DNA from: Streptosporangium subroseum
GTDB taxonomy: Bacteria; Actinomycetota; Actinomycetes; Streptosporangiales; Streptosporangiaceae
Assembly (NCBI RefSeq): GCF_900188345.1
Contig: NZ_FZOD01000016.1
Location: forward strand, 1 to 64,000
DNA length: 64,000 nt
Reading direction: 5' to 3'
The notes under the pieces were generated by a model. The model saw only the letters and a program-made list of their open reading frames with translations, ran no database searches and was not told where the DNA came from. Every line of letters starts with the position of its first letter. The stretch's first letter is position 1. Shown in pieces: positions 7,875-15,352 of the stretch. The translations under genes and the position numbers were made by a program.

Positions 7875-8252
7875 GTGCCTTCGGTTGTGAAGATAAACGT
7901 GCTGACCGTGTCCGAGGAGATGCGCGAGGAGCTGGAGCGCCGGTTCTCCGGGCGGGCCGGGGTTGTGGAGTCCGCCGACGGGTTCGAGTGGTTCGAGCTG
8001 CTGCGTCCCGTGGAGGGCACCGACCAATATCTGGTCTACACCCGCTGGCGCTCCGATGAGGACTTCAAGCGCTGGACCGAGAGCCAGTCCTTCCAGAAGG
8101 GCCATGCCCAGGCCGCCGCACAGGCCGGCGGCCAGGGGCAGGGTGAGGGACACGGGCACGGGCACGGCCATGGGCAGGGACCGGCCGCCTCCGGAGCCCA
8201 GCTCTGGTCGTTCGAGGTGGTCCAGAGCGCCGGCCCCAAGTCCGGCTCCTGA
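7875..8252 (+). CDS. MhuD/HmoA-like antibiotic biosynthesis monooxygenase (ABM) domain protein
   Basis: 125-residue ferredoxin-like ABM protein. The opening VVKIN, the central FELLRPVEG, TRW and the end LWSFEVV follow the pattern of mycobacterial MhuD, a haem-degrading enzyme. The MhuD residues Asn7, Trp66 and His75 have counterparts here: N in VVKIN, the W of KRW and the H of QKGHAQ (one position shifted). Between the last helix and strand lies an unusual insert with Gly/His alternation (GHGHGHGHG). GTG at 7875 is chosen because GAGGAGA lies 4-5 bases upstream; an ATG at 7848 is in frame but lacks a site. Haem degradation is plausible, not shown. Confidence 0.82.
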   Translation: MPSVVKINVLTVSEEMREELERRFSGRAGVVESADGFEWFELLRPVEGTDQYLVYTRWRSDEDFKRWTESQSFQKGHAQAAAQAGGQGQGEGHGHGHGHGQGPAASGAQLWSFEVVQSAGPKSGS

Positions 8253-8272
8253 ACGGACGCGCCTTCTCAAGC

Positions 8273-8302
8273 CCCGGGATACGGTCCCCGGGGACGTATC
8301 CC
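8273..8302. terminator. hairpin between convergent genes
   Basis: CCCGGGATACG pairs with CGTATCCCGG around a GC-rich core with one bulged base. It lies between the ends of the ABM gene and the convergent HD-domain gene. Confidence 0.6.
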
Positions 8303-8360
8303 GGCCGGGACCGCTTCCAGGTCGCGGCCGGGAGTTCGAGCGCATGCGCGCTCCGGTTCA

Positions 8361-8957
8361 TCAGTGGTCCAGCGGGTTCGCCCTGATGCGTTCGGCGACG
8401 CCCGCGCGGACGAACACGCCCGCGAGACTGTCCGGCTTCCGCTCGGCCTGGTCCCTGAAGCACGCGATGAACTCCTCGCCGAGCCCCAGCCGGGGGTAGC
8501 GCTCCAGCACCTCGGCCCGTAGCCCGGCCGGAAAGTCATCCGCCCCCCGCCCGGAGACGTCCAGCCCGGTGGACAGCTCCAGCAGGTGCCCCTCGGGATC
8601 CTGCGCCACATCCACCTTGTCCCACATGTGCCGCACGATCACCTCCGACGCGCGCACGCGCCGCTCGACCGGCCACCCCGCGCCGGCGCCGAAGACCCAC
8701 GCGACATGGCCACCCGCCTCCTCGAACGGCACGGTGTGGCTGTCGAACTCCCTGACCAGGCCGATGTCGTGCAACATCGACGAGACATACAGCAGCTCGG
8801 CGTCGAAAGAAATGTCGTTCATCGCCCCGTAGGCCGCCGCCCAGAGGTAGGCCCGCACGGAGTGGTTCAGCAGGGCGGGTGAGCAGTAGGCGGTGGCGAC
8901 CTCCAGCGCGCCGCGAGCGGCGGAGGTGTCGGGAATCACAATGTCGGCGAATCTCAT
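8361..8957 (-). CDS. HD domain hydrolase (cyanamide hydratase-like)
   Basis: 198-residue HD-superfamily metal-dependent hydrolase. H32 in NHSVRAY, the H63-D64 doublet in MLHDIGL, and later histidines (GGHVAW, VRHMWD) provide the expected metal ligands. The spacing and the segment DAELLYVSSMLHDIG resemble the cyanamide hydratase-like subgroup, whose members act on small nitriles or nucleotides; the substrate here is unknown. ATG start at 8957. It is a single gene, convergent with the ABM gene. Confidence 0.85.
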   Translation of the reverse strand: MRFADIVIPDTSAARGALEVATAYCSPALLNHSVRAYLWAAAYGAMNDISFDAELLYVSSMLHDIGLVREFDSHTVPFEEAGGHVAWVFGAGAGWPVERRVRASEVIVRHMWDKVDVAQDPEGHLLELSTGLDVSGRGADDFPAGLRAEVLERYPRLGLGEEFIACFRDQAERKPDSLAGVFVRAGVAERIRANPLDH

Positions 8958-9353
8958 GCGCTCAGCTTGCCCCAGTTGAAGAACGGCCCGCGAGTGGCCG
9001 GGAGGTCAGCCGTCGATGGGATCCCGCCATGGGTCTCACGACCGCCGCGATGGCGCCGTTCGACAGGCTCCCGCCGTTTTAGGCCCGGCGCCGATCGCGG
9101 TCCTCGGGATTCGGCGCCGATCCCGCCGTTCAAGATCCCGGCGCCGATCGCGGTCCTCGGGGATCGCGGTCCTCGGGGATCGATGCCGATCGCACTGTCT
9201 TCGGGAGTCGGCGTGCCGAGCCCAGAGGCGTCAAACGCGCGGCCCGCATCTAGTTGCTAACGATGTGCCGGAAGAGGTCCGCCCTGCTTGACCGATTTGC
9301 TGGGATTTGGACACCATGATCCGCCCTCTTCGTTCGGCCCGAAAGGAACTGGC
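8958..9353. repeat. intergenic region with tandem GC-rich repeats
   Basis: The gap before the heparinase-like gene contains two identical 25-base copies beginning at 9084 and 9137 (core GGCGCCGATCGCGGTCCTCG), then a shorter third copy at 9162-9180 (GATCGCGGTCCTCGGGG). Further GCCGATC pieces follow to about 9191. The rest is unremarkable. The promoter of the downstream gene must lie in or after the repeats. Confidence 0.75.
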
Positions 9354-11060
9354 GTGCGCCGCCGCACACAAGCACTCTTTCTCTCACTCGTTCTCTTCGC
9401 GACCTGCGGCGCGACGGTCGGTACGGCGGAGGGCTCGGACCAGGTCAAACGCACCTCCGAGTGTCAGGGCGACTGGCTGCCGGCCACGCCGACGGGGCCG
9501 GAGATCATGGCGGGTGAGGTCGAGTTCCTCGACCTGGACCCGGTGAAGGTGGCCAAGGACGTCAACTGGCGCACCGACCCCTACCGCAACCGCTCGTGGA
9601 GCATGGTCTTCCACTCGCTGCGCTGGATGGGCCGTCTGGTCGCCGACTACGAGAACAACGGGGAAAAGGCGTACCTGGACCGGGCCACCGAGATCGCCAA
9701 GGACTGGGTGGAGGACAACCCCCTCGGCAGCGCCAAGGCCAGTTCCTACGCCTGGCAGGAGCACCCGATCGCGCTGCGCGCCCCCGCGCTGCTCTGCCTC
9801 AGCAAGCACGTCAGCGCCTCCTGGCTGACCAGCAGCCTGGCCGAGCACGCGAAGATGCTCTCCAACCCGAACCTGTACGAAAAGGGCCACAACCACGGCA
9901 TCGACCAGGACATCGCCCTGCTCGGCATCGGCTGCCGCTACAAGCGCGACGAGTGGTCCAACCTCGCGATCAAGCGGCTGACCGAGACCGTGAAGCTCGA
10001 CGTCGACTCCCAGGGCGTGCTGCGCGAGCAGGCCCCGCGCTACGCGATCTACGTCCACGAACGCCTCAAGGTCGCGATGGACAACATCACGGCGTGCGGG
10101 CGGAAGGTGCCCGGAGAGATCGCCAAACGGTGGGAGTCGCTGGAGGGCTTCATCGCCTACTCCACCCAGCCCAACGGGTTCATGGTCCCGATCGGCGACG
10201 GCACCGCGGACGTGCGGCCGGTCGGTTACGACCAGGCCGTGAAGACGTCCGGCGACCACCCCGCGAAGACCGTGCGAGTGTTCGGCAACGGCTACGTCTA
10301 CGGGCGCACCGCCTGGGACAAGCCCGAGTCGGCGTTCTACTCCATCCGCTTCGGCCCCGGCCTGAAGTATCACGGTCACGAGGACCACCTCGGCGTCACC
10401 TACTACGCCCAGGGCCGCGACCTTCTGGTCGACGTGGGTTTCCACTCCTACGAGAACAGCGCCTACCGCAACTGGACCATGTCCCCCGAGGCGCACAACA
10501 CCCCCGCCGTGGTCGGAGCCAGGTTCCGCGGCAAGACGGCCACCACCCTGAGCAGATCCTCGATCGGGCAGGACCGGCAGAGCTACCGGCTGACCGACAA
10601 GGCCTACGGCGTGCCTCGGACCCGCTCGGTGCTGGTCAACCACGGGGAGGACGTGATGGCCGTGCTGGACACGGTCCCCAAGGGTTCTCAGGTCCGCAAC
10701 GTCTGGCACTTCGCCCGCGAGTTCTCCACCGTGTCGAACTCCGGTGGCCGGGTCGTGGTCAAGGACAAGGCGGGCTGGAAGGCGACGCTGGTCCAGATCT
10801 CGATGCCGTCCTGCAAGCCGGTGAGCGGGCTGAAGGTGGCCAAGGGACAGCAGAGTCCCTACCAGGGCTGGGTCTCCCCCGCCTACCTGCAGAAGGAGCC
10901 CGCCCCCGCGGTCGTCTCCCCCGCGTCCGACGGTCCGCTGCTGACGGTCGTGGTGCCCGGCACGGACAAGCCCTCGGTCTCATGCGCCGGCGGCAAGGTC
11001 AGCCTGGAGACGTCCCAGGGATCGGTCAGCTTCCGGGTCAACGGCGCGGATCTCTCCTGA
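9354..11060 (+). CDS. secreted heparinase II/III family protein (putative polysaccharide lyase)
   Basis: 568-residue protein with an N-terminal signal peptide (basic RRR, then ALFLSLVLFATCGATVG). An alpha-toroid region follows (about residues 60-330; the H-N-H-G-I segment of EKGHNHGIDQDIA contains likely catalytic Asn/His). The C-terminal beta-sheet domain includes KYHGHEDHLGVTYYA and SPEAHNTPAV, the typical heparinase II/III metal/His region. Such enzymes cleave uronic-acid polysaccharides. GTG at 9354 is favoured because AAAGGA lies 6 bases upstream and the signal peptide then starts correctly; a longer frame begins at 9288. It is monocistronic and followed by a strong terminator. Confidence 0.88.
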   Translation: MRRRTQALFLSLVLFATCGATVGTAEGSDQVKRTSECQGDWLPATPTGPEIMAGEVEFLDLDPVKVAKDVNWRTDPYRNRSWSMVFHSLRWMGRLVADYENNGEKAYLDRATEIAKDWVEDNPLGSAKASSYAWQEHPIALRAPALLCLSKHVSASWLTSSLAEHAKMLSNPNLYEKGHNHGIDQDIALLGIGCRYKRDEWSNLAIKRLTETVKLDVDSQGVLREQAPRYAIYVHERLKVAMDNITACGRKVPGEIAKRWESLEGFIAYSTQPNGFMVPIGDGTADVRPVGYDQAVKTSGDHPAKTVRVFGNGYVYGRTAWDKPESAFYSIRFGPGLKYHGHEDHLGVTYYAQGRDLLVDVGFHSYENSAYRNWTMSPEAHNTPAVVGARFRGKTATTLSRSSIGQDRQSYRLTDKAYGVPRTRSVLVNHGEDVMAVLDTVPKGSQVRNVWHFAREFSTVSNSGGRVVVKDKAGWKATLVQISMPSCKPVSGLKVAKGQQSPYQGWVSPAYLQKEPAPAVVSPASDGPLLTVVVPGTDKPSVSCAGGKVSLETSQGSVSFRVNGADLS

Positions 11061-11062
11061 GG

Positions 11063-11096
11063 TCCGTTGCGGCCCTCCCCCGAGGGCCGCAACGGA
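11063..11096 (+). terminator. terminator after heparinase-like gene
   Basis: TCCGTTGCGGCCCTC pairs perfectly with GAGGGCCGCAACGGA around a CCCC loop, 2 bases after the stop codon. No T tract follows. Confidence 0.8.
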
Positions 11097-11191
11097 TCCC
11101 TCCCGGGACCCCGGCAGCGGATTCCAGGAGAGTCCCCGTCGAACGGGCTCATCCTGAAACCGCTCTCCATCGCGGACAGGTAGCAGGGCAC

Positions 11192-11243
11192 GGGATCCCC
11201 GGGACGTACGGCTTGAGTCCGTACGAGAAGGCACGGGGATCCC
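11192..11243 (-). terminator. nested inverted repeat downstream of cimA
   Basis: Outer arms GGGATCCCCG and CGGGGATCCC (11192-11201, 11234-11243) enclose inner arms CGTACGG and CCGTACG (11205-11211, 11219-11225). It lies 39 bases beyond the cimA stop, a reasonable terminator. The inner motif CTTGAGTCCGTACG recurs directly at 11256-11269 as CCTGAGTCCGTACG. The remainder of 11097-11282 shows nothing else. Confidence 0.6.
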
Positions 11244-11282
11244 CCCGGCGCGCGGCCTGAGTCCGTACGCCCCGGGGGAAGG

Positions 11283-12860
11283 TCAACCGGCGACGTGGCC
11301 CGCGCGGAGCAGGCCGTAGGTGACGGCCTGCTCCAGAGCCTGCCAGGAGGCTTCGATGATGTTCTCGTCCACGCCGACGGTGGACCACTCGGTGGTCGCG
11401 TCGCTGGAGGTGACCAGCACGCGCGTGACCGCGTCGGTGCCGTGGGTGCCCTCCAGGATCCGCACCTTGAAGTCGATGAGCTCGACCTCCGCCAGCTCGG
11501 GGTAGAGCCTCTCCAGTCCCAGCCGCACGGCCCTGTCCATGGCGTTGACCGGGCCGTTGCCCTCACCGGTGGCGACGATCCGCTCGCCCTTGGCGTACAG
11601 CTTGACCGTGGCCTCGCTGACCAGCTCGCCGCCGCGGGTCCGCTCGACGATCACTCGCCAGGACTCGACCTCGAAGTGACGCTTGCGCTCGCCCGCCACG
11701 GTGTCGCGGAGCAGTAGCTCGAAGGAGGCGTCGGCGGCCTCGAAGGTGTAGCCCCTGGACTCCATCTCCTTGACCCGGTTCACCAGCTCGCGCGAGGTCT
11801 CCGCCGACAGCTCGTAGCCCAGCTCCCGGCCCTTGAGCTCGACCGAGGCGCGGCCCGCCATGTCGGAGACGAGCATGCGCATGTCGTTGCCGACCTCGGC
11901 CGGGTCGATGTGCTGGTAGAGGTTGGGGTCGACCTTGATGGCGCTGGCGTGCAGCCCGGCCTTGTGCGCGAAGGCGGAGACGCCCACGTAGGGGGCGTGG
12001 GAGTTGGGGGTGACGTTGGTGACCTCGGTGATCGCGTGGGCGATCCTGGTCATGTCGGCCAGCGACTCCCGCGGGACGAGGTCGAAGCCCCGCTTGAGCT
12101 GGAGGTTGGCCACGACGGTGAACAGGTTGGCGTTGCCCGACCGCTCGCCGTAGCCGTTGGCGCAGCCCTGCACGTGGGTGGCGCCCGCCTTCACGGCGGC
12201 CAGGGTGTTGGCCACCGCGCAGCCGGTGTCGTCGTGGCAGTGGATGCCGATCCTGGCGGACGTCCCGGTCGCGACGTGGACGACCTCGGCGAGCTCGTCG
12301 GGGAGCATGCCGCCGTTGGTGTCGCACAGGGCGATGACGGACGCCCCCGCCTCGGCGGCGGTGCGCAGGACCTCCAGCGCGTAGGCTGGATTGGATTTGT
12401 AGCCGTCGAAGAAGTGTTCGGCGTCGAGGAAGACTCGCTGTCCCTCCGCACGAAGGTGAGAAACCGTGTCGCGGATCATCGCGAGGTTCTCCTGGAGAGT
12501 CGTGCGGAGGGCCAGCTCCACGTGCCGGTCGTGACTCTTGGCGACAAGGGTCACGACCGGCGCGCCGGATTCGCGCAGAGCGGCCACCAGTGGGTCGTCG
12601 GCTGCCTTCGTGCCTGCCCGGCGGGTCGCGCCGAACGCGGCAAGCTGCGCGTACTTCAGGTCGAGCTCGGTCTGAGCCAGCCTGAAAAACTCTGTGTCCT
12701 TGGGATTGGCGCCGGGCCAGCCACCCTCGATGAAACCGACGCCGAGATCGTCCAGGTGACGCGCGATGGCCAGCTTGTCGGTCACCGTGAGGTTCAGGCC
12801 CTCCTGCTGGGCGCCATCACGGAGCGTGGTGTCGTACACATGGAAACGATCATCGTTCAT
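11283..12860 (-). CDS. cimA: (R)-citramalate synthase
   Basis: 525-residue member of the isopropylmalate/citramalate synthase family, condensing pyruvate and acetyl-CoA for the threonine-independent isoleucine route. The catalytic YDTTLRDGAQQEG motif is at residues 8-20, metal-site HCHDDTGCAVAN in the TIM barrel, GNANLFTVV and a C-terminal LeuA-type allosteric domain (SWRVIVERTRGGELVSEATVKLYA). Length and the GWPGANPKDTEFF segment fit CimA rather than LeuA. ATG at 12860 has AAGGAG upstream; an in-frame upstream start (12902) is rejected because that stretch is leader RNA. Transcription passes a leader peptide and attenuator (12914-13011). Confidence 0.93.
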   Translation of the reverse strand: MNDDRFHVYDTTLRDGAQQEGLNLTVTDKLAIARHLDDLGVGFIEGGWPGANPKDTEFFRLAQTELDLKYAQLAAFGATRRAGTKAADDPLVAALRESGAPVVTLVAKSHDRHVELALRTTLQENLAMIRDTVSHLRAEGQRVFLDAEHFFDGYKSNPAYALEVLRTAAEAGASVIALCDTNGGMLPDELAEVVHVATGTSARIGIHCHDDTGCAVANTLAAVKAGATHVQGCANGYGERSGNANLFTVVANLQLKRGFDLVPRESLADMTRIAHAITEVTNVTPNSHAPYVGVSAFAHKAGLHASAIKVDPNLYQHIDPAEVGNDMRMLVSDMAGRASVELKGRELGYELSAETSRELVNRVKEMESRGYTFEAADASFELLLRDTVAGERKRHFEVESWRVIVERTRGGELVSEATVKLYAKGERIVATGEGNGPVNAMDRAVRLGLERLYPELAEVELIDFKVRILEGTHGTDAVTRVLVTSSDATTEWSTVGVDENIIEASWQALEQAVTYGLLRAGHVAG

Positions 12861-12913
12861 GTCGGTCTCCTTCGCGGGTTTGACGATCCGCCGCGCGCTC
12901 ATTCGGCCTTGAG

Positions 12914-12947
12914 AAACAAAAATGACCCCTCACGGACGTGAGAGGTC
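12914..12947 (-). terminator. attenuator terminator of cimA
   Basis: On the minus strand GACCTCTCAC pairs with GTGAGGGGTC (10 bp, one G-U pair, GTCC loop), followed by ATTTTTGTTT, a classic intrinsic terminator. It sits between a 13-residue leader peptide rich in branched-chain codons and the cimA start. Another hairpin lies directly before it: GCGCGCCGGC (12973-12982) with GCCGGCGCGC (12949-12958), whose 5' arm is inside the leader-peptide codons, so a translating ribosome would mask it. Confidence 0.85.
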
Positions 12948-12969
12948 TGCGCGCCGGCGGTGTCCCTTT

Positions 12970-13011
12970 TCAGCCGGCGCGCCTGCCGATAATGAGCAGA
13001 ACGTAGAACAT
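12970..13011 (-). CDS. cimA leader peptide
   Basis: Fourteen codons, ATG to TGA, give MFYVLLIIGRRAG. The run V-L-L-I-I contains all three branched-chain amino acids, the hallmark of ribosome-mediated attenuation of branched-chain genes. The last codons form one arm of a GC-rich hairpin that ends one base before the terminator stem. Ribosome stalling on scarce Ile/Leu/Val would change hairpin formation and allow read-through into cimA. The Shine-Dalgarno sequence is weak (CTGAG). The ilvB leader in this window ends in the same R-R-A-G. Confidence 0.8.
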   Translation of the reverse strand: MFYVLLIIGRRAG

Positions 13012-13020
13012 GATGCTCAG

Positions 13021-13050
13021 GAGTCTGCCACACGCTGACAGCATCTGACA
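13021..13050 (-). repeat. three 10-bp-phased TGKCAG repeats upstream of cimA leader
   Basis: Three consecutive decamers on the minus strand read TGTCAGATGC, TGTCAGCGTG and TGGCAGACTC. The 10-bp period puts the TG(T/G)CAG elements on one face of the helix immediately upstream of the leader ATG. It could be a regulator or promoter element; no protein is assigned. Confidence 0.5.
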
Positions 13051-13058
13051 CATCGATC

Positions 13059-13682
13059 TCAGGATCCGAGACCCGTCAGACCTTCGGGGTCGCCGAACAG
13101 ACGCGGTAGAAGGGCGTCTCGCAGTTCAGCGGTTGCCTGGCCGATCTGGTGGTGTACGGCGATCTTCTCATCCAGCGCTCCGAGGACATCCCCGATCGCC
13201 ACTTGGATCTCGATCGGAGGAATCGCGACGGGGAGCGTCCCCAATGCTCTGCCGCTGATACTGGGGATGGCCGATCCGGCGGCGTTACGCTTGAACCAGT
13301 CCTGGACCAGCGGATGACTGAGATAGTGGTTGAAGTAGCGAGGGTTGACCTGATCGCCAGGACGCAGCCTGATCATTCCCGTGCCGAACAACCACCCTTC
13401 GTGCTCCGAGGTCACGAGGGCATGGCGCCCGAGCCCCCCGGTCCGCACGCACACGACATCTCCATCCATGAGCCGGTAGCGAAACAATTCGGCGGCCACC
13501 TCCGCCTCAACCCCGTCGGCGACTCCCACCAGTCTTCCGTCTCCGACGTTTCGCGGTTTCACCACCGGGAAGTCCCCGCTGGACACCGCCGACGGGATAC
13601 TCGGCCCCGCCACGAGATCACAGATCTCCTTGAGCAGGACTTGGCGCCAACCGTCGGGGAGGTCTCCGATCAGTGCCTTCAC
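13059..13682 (-). CDS. hsdS: type I restriction-modification specificity subunit, half-size (HsdS-like)
   Basis: 207-residue protein with one target-recognition domain followed by one conserved helical region: LPDGWRQVLLKEICDLVAGPS at the start, RYFNHYLSHPLVQDWFKRNAAGS in the middle and IQVAIGDVLGALDEKIAVHHQIG as the dimerising helix. Full HsdS proteins of about 400 residues have two such units, so this one should pair to form a symmetric recognition complex. The GTG start overlaps the hsdM stop (GTGA). No hsdR is present in the window. It is the last gene of the abi-hsdM-hsdS operon and lies just upstream of the cimA leader, so it could read into it. Confidence 0.88.
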   Translation of the reverse strand: MKALIGDLPDGWRQVLLKEICDLVAGPSIPSAVSSGDFPVVKPRNVGDGRLVGVADGVEAEVAAELFRYRLMDGDVVCVRTGGLGRHALVTSEHEGWLFGTGMIRLRPGDQVNPRYFNHYLSHPLVQDWFKRNAAGSAIPSISGRALGTLPVAIPPIEIQVAIGDVLGALDEKIAVHHQIGQATAELRDALLPRLFGDPEGLTGLGS

Positions 13683-15352
13683 AAACCGATCCTTCTCAGC
13701 TCACGCTCAACCAACGCATCCGCCTCGGCAGCCCGGGCGTGAAGGCTCTCCAGTCGTCGTCCAAGCGCGTGGAGCCTACTTGTGTCGGAACGTTTTACCG
13801 GGTCGTTCGCAGAAGAGACGTATCTCCTCGGATTAAGCACGTAATCCTGCCCCCGGATCTCCTCCAACGGAACGGACCGGGAGAATCCCGGGATCGCCTC
13901 GTATGGTCCTTTCGCACGCCGCCAACCGTCAACGGCTTCCGTGATCGCGCCGACATCCTCGCCGCTCAGAACACGATGCGTGCGATCGGCCATGTTTCCG
14001 AGGTCGGAGGCGTCGATGAACAGGATCTCGCCTCTCGGGCTCGCGGGACGTCCGAGTAACCAGACAGTGGCGGGGATCGTCGTGGAGTAGAAGAGCTGCG
14101 GCGGTAGAGCGATCATTCCTTCAACACAGTTGTCATCGACCAGCCCGGTCCGGATCGCCCGTTCGCGGGCGTTCTCAGAGGAGGACGCGCCGTTCGCCAT
14201 GATGACCGCGGCACGCCCTCCCGGCTTCAGCGACATCACGATGTACTGCAGCCAGGCGAAGTTCGCGTTGTGCGCGGGCGGCGAGCCATAACGCCAGTAC
14301 CAGGAGTAAGCGGCCTCCTGGCCGCTCCACAAACTCATGTTGAACGGTGGATTGGCTACGACCACGTCATACTGCGCCCTCTCGGAAAGGGGCACGTCCA
14401 ACATCGGACTCATCCGAGGGGCCACATCACCGTCAACTCCGTGCACGGCCAGGTTCAGCCTGGCGACCGCCGACAACTCGGGACTCCAGGTGAATCCATG
14501 CACCAGCGGAGTGCGCCCGCCGTCTCGCCTCGCATGGATGGCTGCGGCCACGAGGATCTCGCCCGAGCCGCAGCACGGATCGTAGATCTGTTCGTCAGGA
14601 CCGGGCATGACGGTCGCCGCGAGGACACGGGCTAGGGAGCGGGGGGTGTAGAACTCTCCTCTGCGGCGGCCCTCCATCGAGGAGAACCGGTCAAGGAGAG
14701 CCCGGAAGGTCTCCGCACCTCCGCACTCGGAGACGGCTTGATCCACCGCCCGCACGATTCGACCGAAGGTCGGCTCCCACCGCTGGTCGAAACCGGCCTC
14801 GCGGAAAACCCTGGGGAGGTCGGGAGTGAAGGCCGTCAGCCGGGCGATGAAAGGGTCCGGCGTCAGGTTCTCGCCATCCTGTTCGGCGAGGTTCGCCCAG
14901 CCCTCTGGATCGGTGGCACGCAGACAGACCAGACCAAGAATGACATTTCGGTAGACGGTCGTCATGCGATCGGCACCGCGTGCTTCCCGCAGCACCTCCC
15001 ACAGAGCAATCTCGGGAAGCTCGGCCGGAGACTCGGCGGTCGAGGGCTCCGCGGCCAGGCCGCTTGCCGTAACGGCTCCCTGGGTTCCGGAGAGAGTGCC
15101 AAGATTGTTCCGAAACCGGGTCCCGTATGTGGTCCCCGGGGGCTCCCCTTGTCTGAGCGCGTTTTTTGTGATCACTCGGCGGTCAAGCCATGCCTCCACC
15201 ATTGCCGTGGGAAAAACCTCGGCTCCGTCGACGATCACCGGGCGGGGGAAGTCGTGATGACGGCCCTCCCAGTTGGTCACCGCCGGCCGCCCCACCCCCG
15301 CGAGCTGAGCGATGACCGGCCGTGACAGGTATTCCTCAAACGAGTTCGTCAC
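13679..15352 (-). CDS. hsdM: N-6 adenine DNA methyltransferase (HsdM-like) with N-terminal HTH-like domain
   Basis: 557 residues. SAM-binding motif I is YDPCCGSGEILVAAA and catalytic motif IV is VVANPPFNMSLW, the NPPF signature of m6A methylases. The first about 60 residues (YLSRPVIAQLAGVGRPAVTN, then FPRPV and an AWLDRRVI helix) look like a MerR/helix-turn-helix domain, found in an actinobacterial subgroup of HsdM proteins. GTG at 15352 has GGAGGGGAG upstream and overlaps the stop of the Abi gene (GTGA). By eye the codon use is less GC-rich than in neighbouring housekeeping genes, suggesting acquisition. With the half-size HsdS it should form a modification complex. Confidence 0.9.
   Translation of the reverse strand: MTNSFEEYLSRPVIAQLAGVGRPAVTNWEGRHHDFPRPVIVDGAEVFPTAMVEAWLDRRVITKNALRQGEPPGTTYGTRFRNNLGTLSGTQGAVTASGLAAEPSTAESPAELPEIALWEVLREARGADRMTTVYRNVILGLVCLRATDPEGWANLAEQDGENLTPDPFIARLTAFTPDLPRVFREAGFDQRWEPTFGRIVRAVDQAVSECGGAETFRALLDRFSSMEGRRRGEFYTPRSLARVLAATVMPGPDEQIYDPCCGSGEILVAAAIHARRDGGRTPLVHGFTWSPELSAVARLNLAVHGVDGDVAPRMSPMLDVPLSERAQYDVVVANPPFNMSLWSGQEAAYSWYWRYGSPPAHNANFAWLQYIVMSLKPGGRAAVIMANGASSSENARERAIRTGLVDDNCVEGMIALPPQLFYSTTIPATVWLLGRPASPRGEILFIDASDLGNMADRTHRVLSGEDVGAITEAVDGWRRAKGPYEAIPGFSRSVPLEEIRGQDYVLNPRRYVSSANDPVKRSDTSRLHALGRRLESLHARAAEADALVERELRRIGL

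Noticed and set aside
13059..13682. Truncated hsdS pseudogene
   Set aside because: The reading frame is intact with a proper start overlap, one complete recognition domain and one dimerisation helix, so it is more likely a natural half-size subunit.
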